DNA of 64,000 bases, taken from NCBI GenBank assembly GCA_964371025.1, contig CAYJKH010000002.1, positions 1 through 64,000 on the forward strand, written 5' to 3'. This document shows positions 25,637 through 35,050 of this stretch, piece after piece; position 1 is the stretch's first letter, and each line of letters opens with the position of its first letter. Source of the stretch: CAYJDP01 sp964371025. Lineage in GTDB: Bacteria > Bacillota_I > Bacilli_A > RF39 > UBA660. Position numbers and translations under genes: made by a program. The notes beneath the pieces were generated by a model. That model was given only the letters and a program-made list of their open reading frames with translations. It had not been told where the DNA came from and searched no databases.

Positions 25637-28171
25637 ATGAAAAAAAATTACATACTATCATTTGTTATCCCATTATCAGTAGTAATATTTTGTTTAATTA
25701 TAAATAGAATTTCTCCATTTGGAAATAATTCTTTAATGATTATTGATGCGTCAGCACAGTATATTGATTTTTTAGCATATTTTAAAACGATTTTTTCAGA
25801 AGGTAATAATTTATTTTATACTTTTAGTAAAACCCTAGGTGGAAATATGGTAGACTTAAGTGCTTATTATCTATTAAGTCCTTTTAATTTTTTAGTTCTT
25901 TTTTTTAGTAATTCTAATTTAGATTTAGCATTCATGCTTATTGTAATATTAAAACTTGCAACATGTGGTTTAACATTTTATTACTATGCAGTAAAAAATG
26001 GCTATAACAAGTATTCATCGTTAATATTTTCAACTACATATGCATTAATAGGTTATAATGTTGCATACTTTTGGAATATAATGTGGTTAGATGGAGTTAT
26101 ATTATTACCTTTAGTTGCACTGGGAATAGATAAAATAATAGTTAAAAAAAGTGCATATCTATATATAACAGCACTGGCTATAGCTATTATTACTAATTAT
26201 TATATAGGGTACATGATATGTATATTTTCGTTTATATATTTTATATATAAATATATCTTAAAAAACATTAATATTAAAACTAATATTATAACTATTAAAA
26301 ATTATATATTATCCTCTTTAGCTGGAGTAGGAATATCGTGTTTTTGGTTAGTTCCAACTGTTTTATCACTAGAAGGAGGGAAAGCCGGTTTAAATTTATC
26401 AGAATTAACTTTTACCAGAAATTTTTATCTTACTGATTTTATATCAAAAATTTTCACAAATAATATTACCTATGATCAACTTAAATTTGGTTTACCTAAT
26501 ATTTTTGTGGGAATGCTAATAATATTCCTTGTAATTTTATATTTTATAAATAAAAATATAAAAATTAAAGAAAAAATTATGTCTATTACTATTTTAATAG
26601 GTTTGTTTATTTGTATGTATATAGATATATTTAATAAAATATTTCATGCTTTTAATAGACCAGAGGGATTTCCATATCGTTACTCATTTATATTTTCTTT
26701 TTTCTTAATAATTATTGCTATGAAGGGATTTCAACATTTAAAAAATATAAAAAACAAGAAATATCTATTAATGCCATTACTAATTATGATTATCCCTTGT
26801 GGATATCACATTAATATTAATAATTTTGAATATATAAAACAAAGTACTTTGTTTTACGATTTGTTAATTATAATTATATCATTTATTTTAATATTCTTTT
26901 TTTTAAAAACAAATAAACAAATATTAGTATTTATATTAGCAGTAATACAAGTTTTTAATCTAACTGTAAATACCTATTTTAGTTTTAAAACTCTAAAGGT
27001 AGAAGATGAATATAATTTAATAATTGATGATACAGAAGAAATTGTAAAGAAAATAACAAAAGAAGACGATAGTTTTTATAGAATGGAAAAAACATACGAA
27101 AGATCTCTTAATGATCCTATGCAATTTAATTACAAGGGGTTATCTCATTTTAGTTCCACAGAGAAAGAAAATATAACTATCTTTGGTGAAGATATGGGTC
27201 TTAGAAATCATAGGAATATATGGGCAGCTTATATAAGTGGGCCAACAACATCTGCTGAAAGTTTTTTAGGAGTTAAATATGTAATAGATAATAATATCTT
27301 TTTAAAAGAGTATGATAAAAAGTTTTTATATAAAGATTATTCAATATATGAAAATCCTTATGTATTACCAATTGCTTTTCCTGCATCAGAGGAAATATTA
27401 AATGGGTATAATATTAATTCAGATAATTTTTTTGAAACTCAAAATGAAATTTGGAATAAGATAAATCCTGAAATAGAAGAAAATATATTTATTAATGTAG
27501 ACGATATTAAAACTACGTATTCTAATTTAGATGTTGTTAAAGAAAGTGATTATACAAAGTATACTAAAATTAATAAAGATGAAGAAGCTTATATTAATTT
27601 TACTGTATCAAATGATAATTATGAAATGTTATATGCATTTATTACAGCCCCTGAGAGGCAAGATGTTGATATTTTATTAAATAATCAAAAAATAGGCAAA
27701 TATTTTGATACATATGAGTGGAGTAATATTACATTAGGAAATATAAAAGAGTCTGAAAAAACAATCTTTAGTATAAAATTAAATCAAGATAGTATAAAAA
27801 TATCTGATGTAATCTTTTATGAAGAAAGGTTATCAGTTTTAGAGGATTATGTTAATGAAATTAATCATAATGAAGTTATTATAAAAGAAAATAGTAGTTC
27901 CAATCTAAGAATTGAAGTAACATCTGATAAAGAATATTTACTTATGACTATTCCTTATGATGAGGGATGGTATGTAAAAAATAATAATAAAGAAGTTAAA
28001 ATAGAAAAAGCATTTGATAATTTATTAGCTATTAAATTAGATAAAGGAACAAATATTATTGAAATTAATTATGTTCCTAAAGGTTTTTATATAGGATTAA
28101 TTATTTCACTGCTAACATTAATTTTATTACTTATAGTAAAAATTATTAAAGTAAAAAACACTAAAAAATAG
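25637..28171 (+). CDS. YfhO-family membrane glycosyltransferase
   Basis: The 844-residue protein has about a dozen membrane helices in residues ~5-450 (first luminal loop with LMIIDASAQYIDFLAYF). An extracytoplasmic domain, a last helix and a Lys-rich tail follow. It matches the YfhO family, GT-C-type enzymes that in B. subtilis add GlcNAc to lipoteichoic acid together with CsbB and GtcA. Both GtrII-like and YfhO-like genes follow one GT2/GtrA pair, so two acceptors or two sites are possible. A terminator hairpin overlaps the stop codon. Confidence 0.83.
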   Translation: MKKNYILSFVIPLSVVIFCLIINRISPFGNNSLMIIDASAQYIDFLAYFKTIFSEGNNLFYTFSKTLGGNMVDLSAYYLLSPFNFLVLFFSNSNLDLAFMLIVILKLATCGLTFYYYAVKNGYNKYSSLIFSTTYALIGYNVAYFWNIMWLDGVILLPLVALGIDKIIVKKSAYLYITALAIAIITNYYIGYMICIFSFIYFIYKYILKNINIKTNIITIKNYILSSLAGVGISCFWLVPTVLSLEGGKAGLNLSELTFTRNFYLTDFISKIFTNNITYDQLKFGLPNIFVGMLIIFLVILYFINKNIKIKEKIMSITILIGLFICMYIDIFNKIFHAFNRPEGFPYRYSFIFSFFLIIIAMKGFQHLKNIKNKKYLLMPLLIMIIPCGYHININNFEYIKQSTLFYDLLIIIISFILIFFFLKTNKQILVFILAVIQVFNLTVNTYFSFKTLKVEDEYNLIIDDTEEIVKKITKEDDSFYRMEKTYERSLNDPMQFNYKGLSHFSSTEKENITIFGEDMGLRNHRNIWAAYISGPTTSAESFLGVKYVIDNNIFLKEYDKKFLYKDYSIYENPYVLPIAFPASEEILNGYNINSDNFFETQNEIWNKINPEIEENIFINVDDIKTTYSNLDVVKESDYTKYTKINKDEEAYINFTVSNDNYEMLYAFITAPERQDVDILLNNQKIGKYFDTYEWSNITLGNIKESEKTIFSIKLNQDSIKISDVIFYEERLSVLEDYVNEINHNEVIIKENSSSNLRIEVTSDKEYLLMTIPYDEGWYVKNNNKEVKIEKAFDNLLAIKLDKGTNIIEINYVPKGFYIGLIISLLTLILLLIVKIIKVKNTKK

Positions 28172-28186
28172 TGTTTTTATTTTTAC
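28154..28186 (+). terminator. Rho-independent terminator of the polymer cluster
   Basis: A 9-bp stem AAAAACACT/AGTGTTTTT with a 7-nt loop spans the YfhO-gene stop, followed by TATTTTTAC. It is immediately followed by the promoter of the acyltransferase genes. Confidence 0.75.
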
Positions 28187-28190
28187 TATA

Positions 28191-28219
28191 TTTACTTAAA
28201 TAGGCTATTATGATATTAT
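28191..28219 (+). promoter_or_regulatory. Promoter of the acyltransferase/MBOAT/DHHW genes
   Basis: TTTACT (28191-28196), a 17-nt spacer and TATTAT (28214-28219) preceded by TGA form an extended -10 promoter. It lies 42 nt before the ATG at 28262. Confidence 0.6.
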
Positions 28220-28261
28220 GTTATTAGAATATTAATGGGTAGAAAATGATACAGGGGAATT

Positions 28262-29269
28262 ATGGGAAAAATAAAAAATATTTTTATGTGTGAAAAAATA
28301 AAAAATAGGAACTATTTTTATGATAATTTGAAATTTATTTTAATAGTTTTTTTTGTGTTTGCACAATTATTAGAGCCTTTAGTGAATGACAATAAATTAG
28401 CAAATAATTTATGGTATTATATACAGTTATTTAATATACCATTAATTATTTATATATCAGGTTTTTATTGTCGAAATATTATTGTAAAAAGAAGCTATTA
28501 CAAAATTTTTAATATGTTCTTATTGTATTTAATCTTTATTATTTTAATATTTATTAGCAAAACCTTAATTTATGGGGAAAGTAGTTTAGACATATTCAAT
28601 GTTTCATCAATAGCATGGTATTTACTAGCTATTCCGATTTTGTGTTTAATAGCTATTTTAACTGAAAAAATCAAATTTACATATATCTTTATTATTAGCA
28701 TATTATTATCTTTAATCATTGGTTTTGATCAGAATATAAATGACTTTTTATCATTCTCAAGGATTATAACATTCTTTCCATTTTTCTTAATGGGTTTATA
28801 TGTTGATAAAAATAAAATAATTAAACTTTTTAATTATAAAATTAGTAAAGTTATTTCAGTTAGTACTATATTAATTAGTTTAGTTTTAATTTTTTATTAT
28901 TCTAATATATTTAATTACACTATGCCTTTATTATTAGGAAACAGTAGCTATTATGAACTTTCTAATTTTTTATTATATTTGGGACCATTTCTTAAACTAG
29001 GAATATATATATTGAGTAGTATTATATGCTATTCTATTTTAGTACTCATTCCAGATAAAGAATATGTATTTTCAATAATTGGTACTCGAATATTAGGAAT
29101 ATATATATTCCATTATCTATTTTTAATATGTGTTCAATTAAAAAACTTTAATTTGTTCATTAGTGAATATATTATAATTTCTGGAATTGTTGTATTATTA
29201 TTTTCACTTCCAATATTTACTAATGTGTGCCGTGCTGTATTAAATTTGAAAATTACTAAAGAAAAATAG
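28262..29269 (+). CDS. Acyltransferase family 3 membrane protein
   Basis: The 335-residue protein has about ten membrane helices. It begins with RNYFYDNLKFILIVFFVFAQLLEPL, resembling the N-terminal helix of acyltransferase-3 proteins (a family His is often found there; here FAQLLEPL has none). FNIPLIIYISGFYCRN matches the family's second-helix motif. Such proteins O-acylate surface sugars or polymers. The missing His leaves catalysis uncertain. It is 8 nt from an MBOAT gene. Confidence 0.75.
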   Translation: MGKIKNIFMCEKIKNRNYFYDNLKFILIVFFVFAQLLEPLVNDNKLANNLWYYIQLFNIPLIIYISGFYCRNIIVKRSYYKIFNMFLLYLIFIILIFISKTLIYGESSLDIFNVSSIAWYLLAIPILCLIAILTEKIKFTYIFIISILLSLIIGFDQNINDFLSFSRIITFFPFFLMGLYVDKNKIIKLFNYKISKVISVSTILISLVLIFYYSNIFNYTMPLLLGNSSYYELSNFLLYLGPFLKLGIYILSSIICYSILVLIPDKEYVFSIIGTRILGIYIFHYLFLICVQLKNFNLFISEYIIISGIVVLLFSLPIFTNVCRAVLNLKITKEK

Positions 29270-29277
29270 GAGGTTTT

Positions 29278-30672
29278 ATGCTTTTTTCAACGATGAGTTT
29301 TTTATTTGTTTTTTTGCCTAGTATATTATTTATATATTATATTTTGCTAAGTAAAAGTAGAAAACTACAAAATATATTTTTAACTATTGCAAGTTTATTT
29401 TTCTATGCTTGGGGAGAACCTGTATTTGTACTTATAATGATATTATCTATATTTATTAATTATATTTTTGCAATAATAGTTGATAAATATAGAAATGATA
29501 AAATTAAAATTAAAATATCTATGTTTTTGATGCTATTAGCTAATTTAGGAATACTATTTGTATTTAAATATTTAGTATTTTCAATTACAAATATTAATAG
29601 TATATTCGAACTTAGTATAACAGTTCCGAATTTAATGTTACCGATAGGGATATCATTTTTTACATTTCAAGCTATTTCATATGTGATAGATGTATATAGA
29701 GAAAAAGGAAAGTTGCAAAAAAACATTTTAAATGTTGCTTTATATATTTCGTTTTTTCCACAATTAATTGCAGGACCAATAGTTAGATATCAAACGATTT
29801 CAGACCAAATTAACAATAGAAAAGAATCTATAAATCTTTTTTCAGAAGGGATAGTATTATTTATTATTGGTTTAGCAAAAAAAGTAATAATTGCTAATAA
29901 TATGGCAATAGTTGCTGACTTATGCTTTACTGGTGAAGCAAATACATTGTTAGTTGCTTGGATAGGTGCACTAGCATATACATTTCAAATTTTCTTTGAT
30001 TTTTCAGGATATTCAGATATGGCCAGAGGATTAGGTAAAATGTTTGGATTTAATTTTTTAGAAAATTTTAATTATCCATATATTTCTAAGTCAGTTTCAG
30101 AATTTTGGAGAAGATGGCATATTTCACTAGGAACTTGGTTTAAAGATTATGTGTATATTCCTCTTGGAGGAAGCAAAGTAAGTACTAAAAAGAGATTAAT
30201 ATTTAACTTATTTATTGTCTGGTTTTTAACGGGAATATGGCATGGAGCAAATTGGACATTTATTTGTTGGGGATTATTATATTTTATACTATTAACACTT
30301 GAAAAAATAACACCAATTAATAAAAAAATAGGTATTTTTGGATATATATATACTTTATTTTTTGTTATTATAGGATGGGTTTTATTTAGATCTACATCTT
30401 TAAGTGATGCAAGCTTATATTTAAGTAATATGTTCGGATTCAATACATCATTAGTAGCATCTGCTGAGGTCATAAGAAATATATTAGATAATGTTATTCC
30501 TTTTATATTAGCTATTATTTTTTCACTACCAATAGGTAAGATATTAACAAATAAATTCAATAATAAAATAGGTAATATAATATATTTATTATTTATTATA
30601 TTAATTTTTATTATTAGTTTATCATATATTGTAAAGGGAAGTTATAATCCATTTATATATTTTAATTTTTAG
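29278..30672 (+). CDS. MBOAT O-acyltransferase, AlgI/DltB-like
   Basis: The 464-residue membrane-bound O-acyltransferase has many helices and the family region SEFWRRWHISLGTWFKDYVYIPLGG, with the catalytic His in TGIWHGANWTFICWGL. MBOAT proteins pass acyl groups through the membrane to an extracellular acceptor. The partner gene downstream encodes a DHHW/SGNH protein rather than DltD, and no dltA or dltC is seen. O-acetylation of the polymer is therefore more likely than D-alanylation. AGGAGG precedes the ATG. Confidence 0.9.
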   Translation: MLFSTMSFLFVFLPSILFIYYILLSKSRKLQNIFLTIASLFFYAWGEPVFVLIMILSIFINYIFAIIVDKYRNDKIKIKISMFLMLLANLGILFVFKYLVFSITNINSIFELSITVPNLMLPIGISFFTFQAISYVIDVYREKGKLQKNILNVALYISFFPQLIAGPIVRYQTISDQINNRKESINLFSEGIVLFIIGLAKKVIIANNMAIVADLCFTGEANTLLVAWIGALAYTFQIFFDFSGYSDMARGLGKMFGFNFLENFNYPYISKSVSEFWRRWHISLGTWFKDYVYIPLGGSKVSTKKRLIFNLFIVWFLTGIWHGANWTFICWGLLYFILLTLEKITPINKKIGIFGYIYTLFFVIIGWVLFRSTSLSDASLYLSNMFGFNTSLVASAEVIRNILDNVIPFILAIIFSLPIGKILTNKFNNKIGNIIYLLFIILIFIISLSYIVKGSYNPFIYFNF

Positions 30673-30681
30673 GAGGTTCAA

Positions 30682-31893
30682 ATGAATAGAAATACTAGTA
30701 ATAAGTTAATTAGCATTTGTTTTATTATCATAATAAGTTTTTCTTTAGCTACTTATATTGATAAAGAAACATTTATTGATCCAATTAAAGAAGATATAAA
30801 ATTTGCATTTGAAAACTTTCCGGAAAATTTAAATTCAAAAGAAAAAATAAAAACATTAATTACTAATATCGATACAGAGGTTAATGATTATAAATATAAA
30901 AGTGCATATTTAAATATTAATACAACATTTAATTTATTAATTGGTAAAAAAATTTTTTCTGATCAAATAACAAATGTTACTTTTCTAAAAAATGATATGA
31001 CTACTACTGTTAATAAAAAAATAGATATGACAGCATATGGTAATAGTCTAATAGATTTAAATAATAATTTAAAAAAAGAAGATATTAATTTATTTTATGT
31101 GCAATTACCTTATAAAATTAACGAAAGTAATAAATTATTAGAACCTTATTTAGTAGATTATTCAAATGAAAATGCAAATGAATTGTTAAAAATCATAAAA
31201 AGTGATATTGAATATATTGACATAAGAAAAGAGATTCATGAATCTCACTTAGAACATTATGATTTGTTTTTTAAATATGATCATCATTGGAAACCAGAAA
31301 CAGCATTTTGGGCTTTTGGAGAATTATCTAATAAATTAAATAGGGATTATGGATTTGATATAACAGATAAAGAAATAAATATTGATAATTATAATATTGA
31401 TGTATATAATGATATATTTTTAGGAAGTAATGCTAGAAGAATTGGAGCATTTAATACGGGAGTAGAGGACTTATCTTTAATATATCCAAAATTTAAAACT
31501 TCTTATACTTATGATAAAACAGATATAAATGTAAAACTAGAAGGTCAGTTTGAAGATGTTATGTTTCAATATTCTTGGTTAGATATAGATAATTTTTATA
31601 AAAGTAATGCTTATTCTGCATATTCACATGGAGATGGATCGCTAAGAATTATAACTAATAATAATATTGATAACGATAATAGCGTTTTAATTATGAGTGA
31701 TAGTTTTGGAAATACATTAATACCATATTTATCACTAGGTGTTAAAACTATTTATGATGTTGATTTAAGAGAGTATGATAAGAATATTCTTGATTTAATT
31801 AATAAAGAAGAAGTAGATAATGTAATTATTATGTATAATCCAAGTGTTTTTTCAAATGTAATGTTTGATTTTGAAAAAGAAAATACAGATTAA
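30682..31893 (+). CDS. DHHW-family (AlgJ/AlgX-like SGNH) extracellular acyltransferase
   Basis: The 403-residue protein has an N-terminal membrane anchor (residues ~9-24) and an extracellular domain. The DHHW motif is at residues 200-203 and a catalytic-type Ser lies in MSDSFG (S341). Family knowledge: AlgJ/AlgX-type SGNH proteins take acetyl from an MBOAT partner and move it to polysaccharide. It follows the MBOAT gene by 9 nt, which supports a two-protein O-acylation system. The target polymer is inferred to be the teichoic acid or glycan made by the upstream cluster. Confidence 0.85.
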   Translation: MNRNTSNKLISICFIIIISFSLATYIDKETFIDPIKEDIKFAFENFPENLNSKEKIKTLITNIDTEVNDYKYKSAYLNINTTFNLLIGKKIFSDQITNVTFLKNDMTTTVNKKIDMTAYGNSLIDLNNNLKKEDINLFYVQLPYKINESNKLLEPYLVDYSNENANELLKIIKSDIEYIDIRKEIHESHLEHYDLFFKYDHHWKPETAFWAFGELSNKLNRDYGFDITDKEINIDNYNIDVYNDIFLGSNARRIGAFNTGVEDLSLIYPKFKTSYTYDKTDINVKLEGQFEDVMFQYSWLDIDNFYKSNAYSAYSHGDGSLRIITNNNIDNDNSVLIMSDSFGNTLIPYLSLGVKTIYDVDLREYDKNILDLINKEEVDNVIIMYNPSVFSNVMFDFEKENTD

Positions 31894-31902
31894 ATTGCTT
31901 AC

Positions 31903-31931
31903 TTGTTATATTAAGAATAATATGCTATAAT
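31903..31931 (+). promoter_or_regulatory. Promoter of secG
   Basis: TTGTTA (31903-31908), a 17-nt spacer and TATAAT (31926-31931) with an upstream TGC form a strong extended -10 promoter, giving secG its own transcript. The ATG is 25 nt after the -10 box. Confidence 0.75.
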
Positions 31932-31956
31932 ACATATACATTAACGGAGGTGAAGT

Positions 31957-32172
31957 ATGGAAATATTTTTACTAGTAATATCAATTTTATTAATTATACT
32001 TGTACTTTTACAAAGTGGTAAAGCAGAAGGTGCTTCTCAAGCTTTTTCAGGGGGACAAGAAAATTTATTAACACAAAGAAAAGAACGTGGGTCTGAATTA
32101 GTTTTAACACGTGTAACATTTGTATTAGGAATGACATTTTTTACTATTAGTTTAGTTTCAATGTTTTTATAA
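31957..32172 (+). CDS. secG: Preprotein translocase subunit SecG
   Basis: The 71-residue protein has two membrane helices (residues ~2-17 and ~50-70) and the SecG linker GKAEGASQAFSGGQENLLTQRKERGSE. It stabilises SecYE-SecA translocation. In many Firmicutes secG lies just upstream of rnr-smpB-ssrA. Here the same genes occur within 9 kb, but a reversed glycosyltransferase gene and pflBA are interposed. ACGGAGGTGA precedes the ATG. Confidence 0.93.
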   Translation: MEIFLLVISILLIILVLLQSGKAEGASQAFSGGQENLLTQRKERGSELVLTRVTFVLGMTFFTISLVSMFL

Positions 32173-32198
32173 AAAGAATATTATTATTCTTTTTTTTT
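32171..32198 (+). terminator. Rho-independent terminator of secG
   Basis: A 9-bp stem AAAAAGAAT/ATTCTTTTT with a 6-nt loop overlaps the secG stop and runs into eight or more T. It faces a second, minus-strand terminator next to it. Confidence 0.85.
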
Positions 32199-32200
32199 AT

Positions 32201-32230
32201 AAAAAAAAAATAAAATTTTATTTTTTTATT
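32201..32230 (-). terminator. Terminator of the minus-strand GT2-glycerophosphotransferase gene
   Basis: On the minus strand an A-rich arm (AAAAAAATAAAA) and its complement (TTTTATTTTTTT) form a symmetric AT-only hairpin ending in a long T-run just past the stop at 32226. It converges with the secG terminator. Confidence 0.5.
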
Positions 32231-34898
32231 TCTTTTTATCTAAATTTATAATTTCTTTTAAGATTCTTTTAGAGTTATTTTTATCAAAATATTCAAAAAA
32301 TGAATTTATTCTTTTTTCGTATTTTTTTTCTAGCTTACAATTTCTATTAATAATTTTTTTGATTTCATCTATAGTATCTTTAGGAGTTTTAGTTATAGGT
32401 CCATGACCGTTTTTTTCATAACTAAAATAACCAGATTTTAAAGTATGATCATTAAAGAAGTTATCACTATCAAATTGATTATATATTATTGGCTTTTTCA
32501 AATATGAAAAGTCTAATGCAACTGATGAATAATCTGTAATTAAAATATTACTATTTGATATAATTTTATTATAATTTGCGCTAGTTTTTATTATTCTAAT
32601 AACATTATTATATTTAGTATTAAAGTCAACAATTTGTTCAATATGAGCAGGGTGTAGATAGAACTCTAATACATAATTATGTTTGGTTAGAAATTCTGCT
32701 AAGTCACTACTATTTAAAAATTCATTGTAGTATTTAAAGTAATCAGAATGCTTAAATTTATCATTATATAATCTAGTATTAGTTTTACTATCGTATTCTC
32801 CTGCAATTTTAACTCTCCATGTAGGTAATAATATAATTTTTTTTGAATTATTATTTTTCAATAAGTCATATCTAGGCATACCAGTTAATTTGACAACATC
32901 ACTATTATATTCATATCTGAATTTTTTAGAAGTAATAGATTTATATTCATCTTTTGATGTTGTTAAAAATAGATTAATATTCTTATTATATTTATTTAAC
33001 CAACTAGAAAAATCATTCATGATAATACCATGTTGAAGAAATACAAAATGATAATTATGTAAATCTGATAAATACTTATTATCATCCCCAATTAAGTTTA
33101 GAACAATATCATCTGCATGTGAAGATATAATTTTATCACTTAATAAATTAAAAATTTTGTGTTTAAAAGATCCGTAATTAATAACTTTACCATATTTTTT
33201 TATTTCACAGTAATCAGTAGATTTTTTTGATAAAGCAAAATAAACTTGTATATCTCTTAAATTCATTTTACTTTTATTGATATATTTAAAAAGAGCTGCA
33301 CCATTATCTTTAGCTTCTGTACTTCTATCTGAGATAATCCATATCTTTTTTTGATAAAAAATCTTTGAAAGGAAGTATATCATTCTTAGGAATATTATAT
33401 TAAATTTCACATGTTTTATTAATTCTTTGTAGTAACTTAATTCTCTTTTTATTTTAAAATATTTGCCTTTATTTTTATAAACATTTATTCTTTTATTTCT
33501 TTTTCGTATTAAATAGTTATTTTTAATATAATAAGAAGATTTCATAAATGAATTTAATTTCGCAAATTTACCAAAATTTAAATTAAGATTTACTTTATAT
33601 AATTTGTCTATTTCTATTTTTATATTTAAATATTTAATATTATCAAGAGGAATAGAAATCTTAAATCCATAACATTCGTTAACATTTTCACCATTAAATG
33701 CTATTTGATTTCTATAAAACATTTTAGTTTTCTCCACTAAATATTTTTTATTTTTATCGTCTTCAATATAAAAGTCTAAATGATTTTTAAGGAGAGGCTT
33801 ATTGATAATTCCCTCTAGTATAAGACAATTATTATCAATATTTAATATAACTATTTGGAAAAATTTATTATTAGTAGCACTACAAACTCTAGTACCACGA
33901 TAAAATAATGCATTTTTAATTAGCTCTAATTTTATTTTTTCTTGATATTTTAATTCTAAAATAAACAATTTATAATTTATACTAATGTTTTTTTGTTCAA
34001 TAATTATTTTGTCATCAATATTTTTTAATATTGATGATAAAACTTTCTTATATTTAATACTATCGTTATTATTTAAAAATTCTTTAGTTTTAGCATTTTT
34101 AATTCTAAATTGCAAATCGTACATTACTGCAAACTGAATATAAGAGGGGATATAATTAAATTTTTCTTTAGCTTCTGCTATTAAATTTAAGTGGTAAGCA
34201 TTTAATGTGTTAAAATACCATTCATAATTTGTGGAAGAACTATCTAGTGCAGAATTAGTTTCAAATCGCTTTCTGTAGTTATAAACAGCATCACTTACCA
34301 CACCATATTTTAATTTATTCATTAATATTTGATTAACTAATTTAGCATCTTCAGCATATTTTAAATTTTCATCAAATTTTCTATTTTTAACACTATCATA
34401 TTTAAAAAATGATGTACTAGCTGACATTTGTATATAATTATATTCAGAATTTAAATCTATTAATCTATTCTTGGTATATTTAAAATCTAAAGGGTGATCA
34501 AATCCTTCTCTAGCTCCAAAGAATTTTAGTCTAATTGAAACTAAATCAATTTCTTTTTTATGAGATTCAAAAAAATTATATACTTTACTACAAACATCTT
34601 TACTCAATAAATCATCTGAGTCACAAAAGTTAACATATTCTCCTTGAATATATTTTAAACCTAGATTTCTAGCTGATGATACTCCTTTATTTTCTTGTTT
34701 TAAATACAATATATTATGGGGATACTTTTTTTTATATTTTAAACATATATTATCACTGTTATCTAGACTACCATCATTTACTAATATAAGTTGTATGTTA
34801 TTAAATCCTATATCTTGGTTAATAATACTTTCTATTGATTCTTCTAAATATTTTTCGACGTTATAAACAGCCATAATAACTGTGATTTTATATTTCAT
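32226..34898 (-). CDS. Two-domain GT2 glycosyltransferase / CDP-glycerol glycerophosphotransferase
   Basis: The 890-residue protein joins an N-terminal GT2 domain to a TagF-type domain. The GT2 part (residues ~1-320) has ITVIMAVYNVEKYLEESI, LVNDGSLDNS, GVSSARNLGL and acidic motif CDSDD. The TagF part (residues ~500-885) has FLQHGIIMNDFSSWL, HP in YLHPAHIEQ, and LITDYSSVALDFSYLKKP. Such fusions build sugar-polyol-phosphate repeats or decorated teichoic acids. It is transcribed alone against the flanking genes, with TAGGAGAT before the ATG. It is the fourth glycerophosphotransferase core in the window. Confidence 0.87.
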   Translation of the reverse strand: MKYKITVIMAVYNVEKYLEESIESIINQDIGFNNIQLILVNDGSLDNSDNICLKYKKKYPHNILYLKQENKGVSSARNLGLKYIQGEYVNFCDSDDLLSKDVCSKVYNFFESHKKEIDLVSIRLKFFGAREGFDHPLDFKYTKNRLIDLNSEYNYIQMSASTSFFKYDSVKNRKFDENLKYAEDAKLVNQILMNKLKYGVVSDAVYNYRKRFETNSALDSSSTNYEWYFNTLNAYHLNLIAEAKEKFNYIPSYIQFAVMYDLQFRIKNAKTKEFLNNNDSIKYKKVLSSILKNIDDKIIIEQKNISINYKLFILELKYQEKIKLELIKNALFYRGTRVCSATNNKFFQIVILNIDNNCLILEGIINKPLLKNHLDFYIEDDKNKKYLVEKTKMFYRNQIAFNGENVNECYGFKISIPLDNIKYLNIKIEIDKLYKVNLNLNFGKFAKLNSFMKSSYYIKNNYLIRKRNKRINVYKNKGKYFKIKRELSYYKELIKHVKFNIIFLRMIYFLSKIFYQKKIWIISDRSTEAKDNGAALFKYINKSKMNLRDIQVYFALSKKSTDYCEIKKYGKVINYGSFKHKIFNLLSDKIISSHADDIVLNLIGDDNKYLSDLHNYHFVFLQHGIIMNDFSSWLNKYNKNINLFLTTSKDEYKSITSKKFRYEYNSDVVKLTGMPRYDLLKNNNSKKIILLPTWRVKIAGEYDSKTNTRLYNDKFKHSDYFKYYNEFLNSSDLAEFLTKHNYVLEFYLHPAHIEQIVDFNTKYNNVIRIIKTSANYNKIISNSNILITDYSSVALDFSYLKKPIIYNQFDSDNFFNDHTLKSGYFSYEKNGHGPITKTPKDTIDEIKKIINRNCKLEKKYEKRINSFFEYFDKNNSKRILKEIINLDKKK

Positions 34899-34983
34899 AT
34901 TAATCTCCTACTTATTGTTTAAGTCAATTATATCAAAAGTATTAAAATATGTCTAATTTAAACAAAAGAGCAATCTTATTATT

Positions 34984-35008
34984 AAAGAAATATATTTCTT
35001 TTTATTTT
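34984..35008. other. Orphan hairpin with T-run before rnr
   Basis: AAAGAAA-TATA-TTTCTTT forms a perfect 7-bp hairpin followed on the plus strand by TTATTTT. No plus-strand gene lies upstream, since the neighbour is divergent. It is therefore either an attenuator of a longer rnr leader or a terminator for some unseen transcript. The rnr -10 candidate (TATAAT near 35021) lies after it. Confidence 0.4.
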
Positions 35009-35050
35009 AATGAAAGTATTATATAATGATATTATAGGTAAGGTGATAAT

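Noticed and set aside
30147..30560. Minus-strand 137-codon frame opposite the MBOAT gene
   Set aside because: Lies wholly within the conserved MBOAT coding region and has no features of its own.
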